A stretch of 64,000 bases of DNA from Seiridium cupressi. Its lineage: Eukaryota; Ascomycota; Sordariomycetes; Amphisphaeriales; Sporocadaceae. Positions 35,353-47,932 of this stretch are shown here, in pieces. The translations under genes were made by a program, and so were the position numbers. The stretch spans positions 1 to 64,000 of the forward strand of contig JARVKI010000072.1 in NCBI GenBank assembly GCA_036674765.1, written 5' to 3'. Position 1 is the stretch's first letter. Each line of letters begins with the position of its first letter. The notes under the pieces were generated by a model. The model did no database searches and had not been told where the DNA came from. It saw nothing but the letters and a program-made list of their open reading frames with translations.

Positions 35353-36658
35353 TTTGCCACGAGATACTGGTGTGGTGTCCACGAGTGAAAGCTCAAGCTG
35401 GGCCGGCCGGGGGTGAAAGCTTGGTTGCTTGCCTTGCGGGACTGGGTTGTATCTCGGGTCAGAACTGTATCTGGGATCTGCGGCCAACGAGGCCGGGTTG
35501 TGGTGTGGTGCGGTGCGTGGGTCCGTGCACAGGTTCGACTTGGACCACAAAAGTTGTGTTGTTAGACCAGTTGGTGCTAGTGATATAACAAATGCAATGC
35601 AATGCAAGTCAGTATGTATGTACGTGTATGCAAACCACCCAACCCCCAAACCCCCCTGAGCAGAAGCGTCAACTAGAAATGTATCGTACTTCCAAGGACC
35701 GTTCGCCATCACGGGCATGCAAGATGGATTTCGACCCGTCCATTGCGCACACGTCTTTCTGTGCGACGCTTTAGGGTTCGCGGGTGCCTTGTCCCGGCGC
35801 AGCTTGCCCTGGTCGACCCCCATGATATCTTCCTGTCTTCCGCGCCCCCCAGGTTCTTGTTCCCCAGCGGCATGCACCTGTTCATGCATCATATGATATG
35901 AGGCTACATTTTCGTACCGTATTGCCAGTCGCCTGATCGACTTTGTGGCTTTCAGCATGCTCGTATACGTCGGGCATCCACACCCCTCGACTCCCGCAGG
36001 CCTCACATCTCCCCCAGAAGATCAGCATCAAGGGTTCGTCGAGCAGGGGCCTCGCTGCTTCTACTCATCGCAGTTATCGATACTTTCAACTGAAGATAGT
36101 GACTTGAGAGCATCGTCGTTGTCATCTGGCAATTGTAACCTGCAAGTATCGCTCCCAGTCGAACCTGACGATCCCGGCTCAGCATATCAACTGACTGAAA
36201 ATCCGACGCGCGTTCGGCAAAAGTACCTGTAAGCTTGATTCACCGTCGGTGGAACGCCAGCTCGTTCCTATAGTCAGTCATGGTCCAAGATATCACCACT
36301 CGACATCCGAAGCCACAGTGGTGATCGGCAGCAGGGTCACCATTCCGAAATGTCATGCAGCATCGACTCGTATGATGACTGGATATCGGAAACGTACAGT
36401 AGAGTCTTCCCAGCACCAGGCTGAGAGTATCATGAATCGAACTACGCGGGGTTCTAGTAGGCTGAGATTGATCTATTGTTCTAGGACTCTTCAAGACAAA
36501 ACTTCTAGAGCGGGAATAGGAAGACCGACAACAATCACGGCAATCCTTCGAGTATGGATTCTGCTTTTCCCCTTTTCTGATTTGTTCCGAGTGCAGCCAT
36601 CTGATTCCCACGAGATAGTACTACTTTCTCTTTGTGCTTTTGGCATCTTATTGGGGCT
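35353..36658. other. Intergenic: urm1 leader and promoter
   Basis: The minus-strand frame is open in phase with urm1 back to 36006, with several in-frame ATGs, but the translation has no family resemblance. A plus-strand frame at 36249-36755 overlaps the neighbouring gene end and looks spurious. Confidence 0.5.
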
Positions 36659-37740
36659 TTACCAGACTGGATCGAATTCGGTCTTCCCACCTAGCCATTT
36701 GTCCATTTCAGAGAAGGCTGTGACCATGGCTTTCCTCAGAGGCTCCCAGTCATAACCTTTGGGTGATCTTTTATGAAACTTGCAGAGGTCCTTCCATTGC
36801 ACCCCTCGAGCATCATTCCAGCGACCTTGGTTGTATGTGTGTTGCAGTCCCCCAGGGTTTCCCGCTGCGGCTTCGGACCAACACGTATAAACGGCAATGC
36901 AGGCAATTATGTGCGGGATGTCCTCGTCCATGAGCCGTCCAACTAGTTCTAGCCTCGAGGAGTAGGGCAGCCTCCGTACTGCCTCGTTGCCGTGACGTGG
37001 TCCGTGTATCCAGCTGTATCTTAAATGTTGCTCCTTATTAAACTCGTCCATAAAGTTTGTCCAATAAGCCTTGGGCATGTTCATGAAAGGTTCGGGATTT
37101 CGCAATAGGAGATCACGCTTGTCAGTGGAGCGATTGGCATGTTCCAAACGTTCGAAATATCTGTACACCTTGCCGTACCGAAACATATGCAGGACCTTCA
37201 GGTCCTCAATGACGAACTGATATTCGCAAGACAAGCCGAATATTAGCATCAGACTGTCCTTGCCCTTTTGAAACTTCTCGTATGCCTGCTGTGCATTTTC
37301 CCGGTTTGACGCAAGTGTGATCTCCGCAGACACAGCAACGAAGTTCATCGTTTCTTCGAGCAGATGGTTCATGACGCGTGATGGATCTTGTTCGAGGTGC
37401 TTGAAACATGTGCCTTGTATTACCAATAGCTCGGACCGTTGGTTCTGCGTGAATTTCAGCGTTAGCCACACAACATATAGTGGTGAGCTGTAGGTAGGCA
37501 TACGTCTGTGAGACCATTGTCTTCGTTGTCTTCCTCTCTTCCAAAGAAGGCTGCAATATCAGTGTCCTCTTCATCTTCTCCATTCCCTGCCTCGGGTGGC
37601 TTTTCACATAGTGGCTCATCGAACCTAACCCCCTTGGGAGATTTGGGCTCGCCATGGTTGCATTCTCCAGAAACCTGTCTCGTTGGGCTGGTCTGATTGC
37701 TGGACTTCGTAATGATGGGCAGTGAAGTAGTTGCACACAT
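36659..37740 (-). CDS. Unknown fungal protein, 340 aa
   Basis: Two exons (37740-37504, 37444-36659) join at phase 0 across a 59-nt intron with a GTATGC donor and a GCAG acceptor. The first 79 residues are hydrophilic with an acidic cluster (GEDEEDTD ... REEDNEDNG). The rest is a mixed, probably globular or helical domain with blocks such as LMLIFGLSCEYQFVIEDLK, YWTNFMDEFNKEQHLRYSW and MDEDIPHIIACIAVYTCW. No signal peptide or clear membrane span. I do not recognise the family. The clean splice and 262-codon second exon argue for a real gene; it may be lineage-restricted. Confidence 0.7.
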
Positions 37741-38968
37741 TATGAATGTCGTATTTCGTTATGATCAATCGATGATGGAACCGTTAGATGACTTGAGTCT
37801 ATGTAGAACAGAGCGGAGATCAGTCGTTGTACATAGTCGACAAGTCCAATTTATTGTATCGGAAATAACGATCCCCCGTGATAGTAGTGATTACCATATA
37901 TCGAGGAAGGCACATGAAGCAGCCACTATTTATCGGTGTTCTTGGCTACAGCGACCGAAAGAACGTTCCGTTGTCTTGATCCATCGCGTATTGCTCCTTC
38001 CACTGGGAGCCCTAACGTGGCTCCCGAAGTCATCGAAACTGGTAAGACGAGACGCTCACAAAAGTTGGGTAGATCGCGCCACTGCGCGATGGAAGGGGCG
38101 CTTGAGCTAATATCGGAGTTCTATTGAGCATGGTGTTGAGTATTCAATATCTCAGGTTCAGCCTTCCGCCAGACTGAGCACTAGGAGTGAATTTCAGGTG
38201 TCGCTTCCCATTCAAGTTCTATACATACCTACATTAGGTTGTACTTACATCATCTAGGAAGTTGTTGGACACTGAAAAGGAGTTATCTCATAATTACACT
38301 TTACGCCGTATGCGCTTCTTGGTAGTCTCGTATGATTCACACCATGATATGGGAGCACAAACTCTTTCGAGCCATAAGATGAGATATATTTAAGAAACAT
38401 CGAGGATCTATCTATATTGCAATTCATCATACCAGGGAAGTCATAAAAATGCCAGGTAGAGTTACTTCCTAGTGCTGAAGTGTAATACTGTATTTCGCGT
38501 GAAAGGGCCTTTCGCAATTTCTTTTCGTGTTCTTCAGCCTGAGGGGAGTTGCAGGCTCTTTATTTTATATCATATGCTGCATCTAAATAGTATGGAAATG
38601 AATATATCATAATTATGAGCATCTACTTTTGCGTACCGGTGATTATCGCTCATCGCGCGAGCAGGGATCAATATACTTGGACCATAGTGAATCGAGAGCC
38701 ACCATCTTGCACCGGTGATTAAGATCATGTGTTTATTATGGTTATATTTTGACCAGGTCCAACCAACCTATATCACCCTCACGGTAGGCCACGGGATTCT
38801 ATATGATCCCGCAAAGGGATCAAAGTTTGATAGCATGTTAGGACTATGACCACCACGAACTATAACACAGAAACAGAACAGCCCACCCAGTCAGGTGAAG
38901 CTCTGCCAACTGCATGTTTATAAGCAAGAAAAGTCTCATGCAGCGTCCAACCACGCCCAGAAGAAAAA
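37741..38968. other. AT-rich intergenic, 1.2 kb
   Basis: Divergent promoter region between the 340-aa and 339-aa unknown genes. It is visibly AT-rich from about 38.2 to 38.85 kb. Frames on both strands are short and unconvincing. Confidence 0.55.
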
Positions 38969-40128
38969 ATGTCCACACCTTCTCAACCACCAGAGAAGAC
39001 TCGATCCAGCCGGCCCACCTCCCTGGTGCCACTACCCGCAAGTAGAGCGTCAAGCTCCTCCGCCGAGGACGCAGCTCGAAAGCCAAGCATGTCCGGAGAT
39101 GGTCAGGTCGGCCAGAGCATCCTGCCGCAGAACCTCAGCACTCCCGGCCCCTCTCGAATCGCCTCACCTGCGAGCGTCAGGACGAGCCCCTTGACCATCT
39201 CAAATGCACCCGCAACTCCAAGCCTGGTCGGAGACCGCAAGATCGGGCAAAGCATAGTTCCCTCGCGCCTCCCATCGTTGCCATCCGCAAGCGCGAAAGC
39301 CGCAGCAGGATCGATCATTCCGGGGACATCCAAGACCTTCGGCTCCCGAAAGCCTAGGCAGCAAGGCCTGAGCAATGTCTCGGAAGGGTTTGGGCCCTCC
39401 GCTCATTCCTCGCGATGTGTCCAGCGCACACAAGCCATGATGTCGTCTTCAGGTACAGGGCTCAGCCCAAGACAGACTCCCGATACCCACGAAGAGAGAC
39501 TGCCCTCTGCTGCTAATTTTGAAAATGCAACCGATCGCAGTCCAACACATGGCGGGTCCATCATCCGGCTCCCCAGCGGACGTCCCATGGCCTCGGCATA
39601 TACGAGACCCGAGGACGTGATGCGGGCCGAGAAACAGCTTGCATACACGACTCTAGCGGTGCCGGAGAAGATCGCGCAAGATATCTGGGCGAACGAAAAG
39701 GGTAAGGATCTCGCGCCGTGTCCAAACAACCTGGCTTGGACCAGGCACGAAACCTATCCGGGGTATCGGTGCAGCGGTGGTGTAAGTTTCGCCCCTCTCT
39801 TTCTTCGCCTCCTATTTTGGCTCCCTCTCCCTTTCGTACCGAAGCTCGATTATCTATACTATTTGCTCTCCCTTGTTCTGCTGTCATGATAAACACAATA
39901 ACTCATATGACTGATCAATAGATGCACTATATCCCAGACGTCCTCATCGCCGAAGGCATCCCTGGGTTATATACGATAGCCCGACCGCCGCCAGAACTCA
40001 TAAACCAGCTGACACCGCATGCAAAGGAAGGAATTCCTAATGAATATTTCGGCGTGGTGCGGCCGGAAGACAGGTGCCCAGAGACACTGCACTGGAAATA
40101 CCCTCCTTGGAGTGCTGGGCGGATTTGA
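38969..40128 (+). CDS. Unknown Ser/Pro-rich fungal protein with conserved C-terminal domain
   Basis: Exon 1 (38969-39781) and exon 2 (39922-40128) join at phase 0 over a 140-nt intron (GTAAGT donor, AATAG acceptor) to 339 aa. Residues 1-200 are disordered and rich in Ser, Pro, Thr and basic residues, with two imperfect copies of a short motif, GDGQVGQSILPQ and GDRKIGQSIVPS. The C-terminal 110 residues look folded and conserved: PCPNNLAWTRHETYPGYRCSGG followed by MHYIPDVLIAEGIPGLY. Two cysteines and a YPGYRCSGG loop stand out. The family is unknown to me. The domain spans the splice junction, which supports the model. Confidence 0.75.
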
Positions 40129-40600
40129 TCCACATGGACTGAAGCTCCAAATTGACAGGAACACGTATGTAGACGGAGTAACATGAATAACAAGCTCGAC
40201 GTGAACCTCATGTAAGATGATATTAGATTAGGCAGGATGGAGCGTGGCACGATATGAGAGAACTTTCACAACGTTGAGAACAGAGCTGTCAAACAACCTG
40301 GAATAGACTGCTGCTAATGTGAAACATATGTCTGATTCAAATGAAATGCTTGCTTGCTTGCCTGCCTGTCAGTTGATGTCCGCATTCCGAACACCCCTTT
40401 CATGCCCTCAGCCTAGTGTACACTTGCCGCATAAGCCGTGCGGACCTGCCTTGGCACTCTTTCGTACCCTTCGGGATTACTAGGTTTCCTTCATGCTTGA
40501 TGGAATTCCTCATTATGGTTGCGCTTGCCGGCCTTGAGTCTGTTCGCCCCTGAGCTCCTGCAACCCATGCAACCCAACCCTGTGCTGTCGTGGACCAAGT
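40129..40600. other. Convergent 3' intergenic
   Basis: Between convergent 3' ends of the 339-aa gene and vps68. There is a short GCTT/GCCT repeat near 40.35 kb. No gene seen. Confidence 0.6.
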
Positions 40601-41246
40601 CTATAGCGCCAGGTTATAGCTGTACTCGTCCTCCATGTTCTGGCTGACCCAAAGTACGACGCTGCTCAGCCCAACCAGCCCGTTCGCGACCACATTCTCG
40701 ACGCCCATTCCCAGACTAGGCCACTCGACACCGGGGACGATGAACTTGAGCACGAAAACCGTAACACCGCCCGCCATGCCGCCAGCTAGCGCAGCAAAAC
40801 CAAGGAAGAGGACGACGCGGGCCTTCCATGCGACGCCGGAGCCGGAGTAGCTGAACGAGTCCGAGGACAGCCGCGTCTTCTCCACCGAGTTGATGATCAG
40901 CATGCCGAGCGAGGAGAAGATGAGCGGCAGCCAGTCAATGAAGGTTACGTGTACATCGGAGCCGTTGTTGGGGGACTTGGACCACACGGCGGCGTCGAGC
41001 AGGACGTAGAAGGCGAGGGAGAACTGTGTCATATCAAAGGTCAGCCCTTCGTGTATCACATGTATCGTATCGTTTGTATCCGAACGGCACCGAATATGGT
41101 TGAGGGTATTTGATGCGCGCAGAGGCGCAAAGTGAGAGACGAGAATAACATACCAATGCACCAGCACTGTAGACACCCCCATTGCGAACCCAGGCGCTGT
41201 TAAGCCATTCCGGCTTGCTGAACTTCCAGAGACGGTCTTCCTCCAT
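40601..41246 (-). CDS. vps68: Vps68/TMEM50-like membrane protein (UPF0220)
   Basis: Small four-span membrane protein. Yeast Vps68 associates with Vps55 in endosomes and acts in endosome-to-vacuole traffic. Two exons (41246-41154, 41023-40601) join at phase 0 over a 130-nt intron with a GTATGT donor and an ACACAG acceptor to give 171 aa, near the family norm. Conserved family pieces: WVRNGGVYSAGALFSLAFYVLLDAA in the first span region (across the junction), VTFIDWLPLIFSSLGMLIINSV, and ARVVLFLGFAALAGGMAGG. Hydrophobic segments lie at about 26-45, 64-80, 102-125 and 145-160. The ATG chosen gives MEEDRLWKFSKPEW, typical of the family. Intact. Confidence 0.9.
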
Positions 41247-42344
41247 GGTATGCGACGGCTGGCTGTTGATTAGGCGCAATGTCCGGCGTCGGGCTCGGGT
41301 GATGCGGCTCTGCGAATCTGGGCAGCTGCGGTTTGAGGTTCTGCAGCTGGCGCAAATGGGTTGCGTCGTGCACAAGAGGAATGAGAGATGTTGTTGTTAG
41401 GAGACGCGAGGTGAAGTGGAAATGCAGGCTGAAGCTCTACACTAAATCAGCTGGTGTATGTCGGAGCTGCAGAGGAGGCTGATGACGACTCGGGTCTTGG
41501 CGCTAAAGCCCGGTCACGTGCATCCGAGTCGACGGCATTACTGCCACTGCACCAAGCTACAAGTCAGCCCCGACTTGGTTTACCTGATCGAAGGGTCATT
41601 AAATACACGTTTGCGAGGCAGTGCTGCAAGAGGATAAACCTAGTTTCGTTGGTCAAGAATATATTATATCTGCCACGAGGCCCCAAGCACCTAAACTTTG
41701 CGGTGGCATATCTCTGAAAATGACTCCTCTTTATTGTACCACTTTGCCTCTCACGACTGGGCTCGAAACTATGTACCGGCCCTTCAACGCCGGTGTAAGA
41801 ATTTCAATACTCCTCAAAACGCCACTACGATGTGAACCGTGACTCATTCGCTCCGAAATCATTGCCTGGTGATACACCCCCCGAGCGCAGCATCATGGCT
41901 CATCAAAACAATTCCATGGTCGCTGCTATGCTGCCAGCTTGAGCCATGCCCTCCCGAGCTTCAGCTTGACCAGACGAAGAGCACGGGCGTGCTCAACGCT
42001 CTGCCTCAAGAGCCCCGAGTCTGACTCAGGGCAGAGGTAGGATAGGGCGACGTAAATGGAGGAATTATTAGTACAAAAACAGAAATGACTTGTTGATGCC
42101 TCTATGCCTCCAAAACTGTGCTGATCATGATGCGCGGTTCTGTCCGTCTCCGTGGCAGTCGGACCGTCCAAAGCCAGGACATGAACTCTCCAATGATTGC
42201 GTCCGAGGCAATCGCGTCTAGTGTGAATTAATTCAGAAAAATATCGAGTCCTTCCAAGAGTTTGTATATGATGCGCTTCGCAGCAGTCTTGGGCCACTGG
42301 AAACGGCGAATGACGGGTGCTCAGTGTTCAAAGCCAACCACAGT
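41247..42344. other. Intergenic: vps68 promoter and knr4 3' flank
   Basis: About 1.1 kb between two minus-strand genes. No exon or element recognised; frames on either strand are short and without domains. Confidence 0.55.
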
Positions 42345-43977
42345 TTAGATCTCGATGGTCTTCATGCCTTCCTCGAGATCTTCTGTATCCTTGCCTTGTG
42401 AGGCATCAATCTTGACATTCTCCTTTCCCTTGCCCGCGGCGTCACCATTGGCAAGTTTACCCATTGGCATGGACTTCACATCGTCGCTGGGACGTGGGGT
42501 CTCAACCTCAACTAGCTTGGCGGGCGGAATCCCGTCTGTAATCAGTGTCGGGTCGGTCAAGGCGGATGTCGTTCCCTCCTCGGTCACCCTCGCGAGGGGA
42601 CTGGACTTGCCGTAGCCTGGCCGGATCGGGCTGGTGAGGGGCGATGGGCTGCTCAGTCTTTGCAGAGATCTGCCACGAGAAGCCTCTCCATTTGTGTTGG
42701 CGTCGACGGGGCTAACATAAGGAGAGCCTGAAGGAGAAGCTGCACCTCGAGGGCCAACTGATCTCCGCTTGGCCGCCTTCTTGGCTCCACGGCCATGCTT
42801 CTGATCCATCCTCCATCGCAAAATATCGAAGTAAGCCGGCTCAACGCGGTTAGTGTTAAACTCACGCAACTTCAGCTCATTCGAGTCTTCGTCGATATAC
42901 CACCTGGCGCTGTTCAGGTCGTCTGCTACCATGGCCATAAAGTGAGACCAGGACCTGGCAACAACGTATTTGATATCGTAGTCACGGCCAAACAGGATAA
43001 TCTGCCCCCAAGTGCCAGCCGGGCCAGGTGCCAAATCGACTGCAAGGTTGTTGCCGCCCCAGTCACGAACAAGAGGAATCCAGGCAGGATGAGCGTATAC
43101 TCGCTGAATGGCACCTGCAGGCACCGAGTCCTGCTTCGACATGAGATCTTGCCTCCAAGTCGAGCTTTGGCTGCCAGAAGGGGAACCCGGGGTGGACTTC
43201 GAGGATGAAGCCTGGTTGCTGCCTCCAAATGCCTTTGTGGGAAGCGCGGGCTTCACAATCGTCGTGTCCAGCAAGAATTCCTGGTTCACCTTCAACCACT
43301 GGTCCCTCTCCTGGACGATTTCCTCGCAATCCAAAAGCATGGAGCTGAAAATGATACCCGTAGGTCTGCCGCCACGCTCTTGGCCGTCGTGGATCATCAG
43401 GGAGTCTCTAATGTCCTGAGGTAACGAACAGTCTAGCTGGTGTTCTAATTCGTTCATGTCATTATTTGTGGCGGCTTCGCAAAGTTGATCCCAAAGTTCG
43501 GGGTAGTTGTCTTCAGCCCAACTGTCTATCCGCTTCCATGAGTGGGAAATGGGAGGCGCAGGAGGACCGTCGGCGAAGGACTGCATGGGGATCTCGCCAG
43601 GACTACTAATGGTCTCGAAGCCGTCGTCCTTTAAATTTTGAGTTTTCGCATTGAGCGATCTCAATCCCGGCGAGTAAGGGCCATTGAGCCCGGGACTTGC
43701 CAAGGGAGACGCTGCGGGCATTCCCGCGCCCATGTAGGCGGTCGAGGTATCAATCGCGGATAACCGACCGGTCTCATCGCCATACGGGGATGTGATGTCG
43801 GCACGGGATTCGGACGCTGTGGCAACGGACGTCAGGGTCGACTGGCGGTTGAGTGGCATGTGCCTGCCCGATCGGTACGGAGAGTCGTAACTCGAGTCTG
43901 GCAACAACAGTTAGTAACCGGTACGCTGCGAGAGTTAGGCTTGACGGGGGAAACGTACGACGATCGTAGCTGGTCAT
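42345..43977 (-). CDS. knr4: Cell-wall biosynthesis regulator KNR4/SMI1 homologue
   Basis: Fungal protein that coordinates cell-wall integrity signalling and glucan synthesis; yeast Knr4 works with the Slt2 MAP kinase. A 19-nt first exon (43977-43959) joins over a 61-nt intron (GTACGT donor, TACTAAC branch, CCAG acceptor) to exon 2 (43897-42345), giving 523 aa. The SMI1/KNR4 domain spans about residues 128-368, with LPQDIRDSLMIHDGQERGG, PTGIIFSSMLLDCEEI, HPAWIPLVRDWGGNNLAVDLAP and WGQIILFGRDYD. N- and C-terminal tails are Ser/Pro-rich and disordered, as in the family, with many SP sites suited to proline-directed kinases. Intact. Confidence 0.93.
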
Positions 43978-46900
43978 GGTATGCCAGAAGGAGCGGAACG
44001 CCGATCCGAACCTGCATTGGCACCTCGAGTCAGCATGGGGTTGACAATTTCAGCATGTATTCCAACAGGAGCTCGACTTACGACGACTGAGCCATGGTGG
44101 GCGGATGGCCTGCGCTGTCGGATCAAAAGGTGCTTGTCCCCGAAACGGATATCTCCAGCGCGATACCGCCGTTTTGAGCGGACTTGAGTCGGGGGTATTG
44201 CGTAGTCGCAAGTAACGAGTGGACAAAGAAGGTGCTGGGTCTCGAAATCAATGTGGGCGTTGTCGAGGGAATGCGGACTGTGCTGTCGCAACCTTGGTTG
44301 AAGATTGATGGCGGCCAAGGCGCGTGCCAGAACGGAAAGGGGGTTGGCTGATTCTATTGGCGAGGGCGTTGCGGGAGGATGGATGGTTGAGAGCGAATGC
44401 CAAATGCAGTGCAACGATTGAAGTTTTCCTCCGAGGTCGAGGTCGCTGAAAGGCAAGAAGGGAAAGGAAAAAAAAAATACACACAACGGGCAAGCTCTGG
44501 ACGTGTTTGGCTGGTAGAGCGAAAGGTGGGAGGAGGCCGCTGCAATCAATGTCTTTGTCTTTTTCAGGACGCCCCAGTTGCGAAATTGAAGTGACGGACC
44601 GGCAGTGGTTTCTCAGGGAAAACGAATCGGACGGGTCGTCGGTGGTGGAGTTGCTTAATGTGAGTTAGCAGCTCCTAGGCCCAGCCAAGTCGAGCCTGGC
44701 TACAGTGACGCGCAAAAGACGGGCCAGCACTAGCGTTAGTGTTGTGCTAGGCGTGCTTTGCTGCTTGCGCACTCGCCGGTATCTTTCCCCACAATCCCGG
44801 TTTCACTTCCTCCCTCTAATTCCGCTAAATAAATAAATAAATAAAATCCCTTGGGAGGCCGTTGGACAGGACTCAGACGCGGCCGCAACCTGCAAATCTA
44901 TGAGCCTTACAGGGCCGACTACCGACGACGATTTCCAACGAATGCTTCGTCTCCCGGTTCTCCAGCTTCTCGATGAGTAACGAGCAGTGTTTGGGACGGC
45001 GTGGTTCTGTCCGGATGAAAGCGAGTGAATAGGAAACGACTTGCGTGTAGATTGAAATTGAGGGATCTCCTTCCCAATGCAATGCGCATCCCTCACAACT
45101 CGGCTTTACTGGGGGGGTACAGCAGGGGGGGGATGGGGAATGGTTAAATACCAGCCTGGCTATTGCGCCCTGGCTAAGGGGGGGCAGCTGTACGCTTTAT
45201 CATGGGAAATCACCAGCACCCTGCTCCAGAAGGGCCACATAATAGCAGATGTGATCATCTCGAGAGACAATTACCATGATCTCACCTGCATCACTCTTTC
45301 GACACCTGCATCTCGCCTTGCCAGTCATGTGTGCGTGTCTATCAGAAACCGTTCATCACCGCCAGCCACCAGCGTGTGGACGGACCTGCATGTGCATTGC
45401 CGTTCTTAGCCATGGCTTGCTTCCAGAAACTTGAAAACGACTACGTCCATGTACTTGCTGTGTTACCGTTTTGTCAGCAGACATACTGGCTGTGATACGT
45501 AGACGCACAAGCAAGACTCCCGGCACAGCTCCGCCGCCGTTCCTTGCGCATGAATTCTGGTTTCGAAGATAATAAGAAACGCATCATATCTATATAGTAC
45601 GCAACTCACGCACACACGATACCGTTCAATATGCAATGCGCGGAAGGCCAGGCGACACAGGTGCGCCTCTGCCCACCGACTTACTCAAGCTCCCGGAAGG
45701 TTTAGTATTGCTTCAGGACCTAAACTGCAAATGGCGGCGGGCGACTGATTGGGAGCTTCTAAAATCAGCTTCCAGGCTTCTGAAGCACCCGCGCATGCGC
45801 ATGGGCGACCCCTGTCACCCACACGTCACTGCTCAATCATCTCAACCGCACTCCACCGCTCATCTTGCTGCCCTTCAGCCTCTATCCCTCGAATTTCAGC
45901 ACTGCTGGACTTGTTGCTCTCTCCTCCCTATTGCCCCCTATTATGGCCCGGATGATCTCCGCCCCTCCTGGTGCGGCGTGCAATTGCTGGCCTCATTGGC
46001 AGATCCATCCACCAATTCCAACGGGTTAGGTGGCGGCGCCAGTGTCTACAAAGGAGGACCCCTAATCTGGGATCTGGGAGGCTGGAGGCTGGCTCCCAAA
46101 GCCGTTCCGTGGTTGAAGCCTCTGGCCTTGCAGCATGGCTCGCCGTGTGCTTGCTTGGAGCTTGTTTTCAAGCATAACGGCGCCACGGCTCGCAGCCAAT
46201 TAAACGCACGTGTCAGCCAATCTTGCTCCCCTTTTTCCAACGCCACGGCCAAACGCCAAAAGAGATGGCCTGCAGCGCATGTGCCATGCCTCGAGGGGTG
46301 CCGCCATCTCCAACCTTCTTACTGGCTCTTTACCCCATCGACTGAAGACGTCGCGAACTCATTGGCTATGCGGCTTTGTTGCCATCATTTGGGGTCGCCC
46401 AGTTGCACATCCATTATAGCGGGCCAACTACCGAGTGTCCTCAGCATCGCCAGTTCGCCACAAGACGTACACACGCGCACACGTATGGACACAACGACAC
46501 ACTAGCAAACCTCCTCGGCTCAGCTTGTTGACAAAGCTGTCGGTAAACTACTTAGTGTCGCGCCTCAGGCCTGTGCCTGGCTTATCTGTGCGCCCGTCAT
46601 ATTGCCGGCCAATCGCAACCATCCTATCCGCCGCAGATCTGGCGTACAGTAACTTGTTGAATCGGCACATTTCTTTTAGTGTTGCAACGGCTCCTGAAAT
46701 CTCTTTTGGCCATCAGACTATTTGGATCGAGGATATAAATTAAATATTCATTGTTGCGACCTGGACTGGTGGTGCTAATCACATGCGCACTGCTTGTGCA
46801 TGTATCACGATTCGCTTCTCCTAACCCAATAATGAAACCATGAAACCAGTCCGACGGGCTGCAGGAGAACCTGTGCGGATCCGTAGCTAGGAAAAAGAAG

Positions 46901-47932
46901 ATCTGCCACAAATGTTTCTAAGAATAAGCACCGCCACATCGGCCGTCTGACCTCCAGCTTGGACCCAACTACGGGACGATCCCTAACAAACTAGTTAACC
47001 AGTCACAGCGGGAGGCAATTCGATGTAATGTCACCATACAAGGTGCACCACACGATATCAGTAGGCGAGTAGTTGAGCCTTCGGTACGACTCCAAGCTCT
47101 CTTGTAATCGATGAAATCTGAGTTGATGCGCCAGAGGTTAAACCAAGCTTCGCCACTAATGTATTTTCCAGCCTCGGTCCAATTTCCCGTTAACCCTCCC
47201 TATAGGGTGAGAAGCTCGTTCCACGATGCTTTGTTTCTCACTACATCATTCATGGCAGCATTCCGGGATCCATGAGCTTCGTAGAACATGCATACGGCTG
47301 TTCCGGACCCGAGGCGCTGGAGGCGAGTATGCAATATTTATATTTTCGTGTATGTATGTACGTATTTGATCAACCTGGCGATGTGGCGTTCGCGTCGAAT
47401 ACGACCCGAATACGAACCCCGATAATATCTTATACCATAGCATACATAGTAGCTTCCTGTCGGGTTTGTCAGATCTTGACAGGGTATGATCTGATGACCA
47501 TGAATTACCAATCGATGTGAATTGCCACGACAGCCTTGGCCCGTAATCGAGTTTCAATAGTTTTCGATATGATCTTGGATTTACACAGCCTCCTCATAAC
47601 CTCCTATGAGTTAGCTGTGTGATCAATGCGTACCACATCCCTGACCGCTTAGCTGTTTACGAAGTATGTTCATGGCGACACAAAATAACGCTGCCTATCA
47701 TAACTAAAAGTATCGGTTCGATCTCTCTGGAAGAAGCCCCAAGACGTTGTGATAACTGCGAGAGTGAAGTATAGTAAAACAAGCGTGAAGGCCGATCACT
47801 CGGCATCAGTTCATCACCCATTAGACGGTAGTTGGACATATTCAGCATTTTGAATATCTTACATATCGATACTACAGCAGCTCGAGCATACTCTCCGTCA
47901 TACACATGGCCCTTCCGTAGCACAAGATATCT
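43978..47932. other. 4-kb intergenic region upstream of knr4
   Basis: Contains the knr4 leader (44.0-44.6 kb), a (TAAA)5 repeat at 44826-44845 and several CCAAT/ATTGG motifs near 45.7-46.6 kb. A 289-codon plus-strand frame at 45636-46505 begins with ATG but is Ser/Pro/Leu/Cys-rich without a domain and overlaps the CCAAT-rich stretch, so I do not call it a gene. The last 1.3 kb is AT-rich, next to the sec8 3' end. Confidence 0.5.
44826..44845. repeat. (TAAA)5 tetranucleotide repeat
   Basis: Five perfect TAAA units, followed by one more near-unit, upstream of knr4. Confidence 0.85.

Noticed and set aside
45636..46505. 289-codon plus-strand frame starting with ATG
   Set aside because: Low-complexity Ser/Pro/Leu/Cys translation, no domain, overlaps a CCAAT-rich promoter-like stretch. 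An orphan gene remains possible but is not supported.
47690..47725. Second B-box-like GGTTCGATCTC
   Set aside because: No A-box at the right distance and no acceptor stem.
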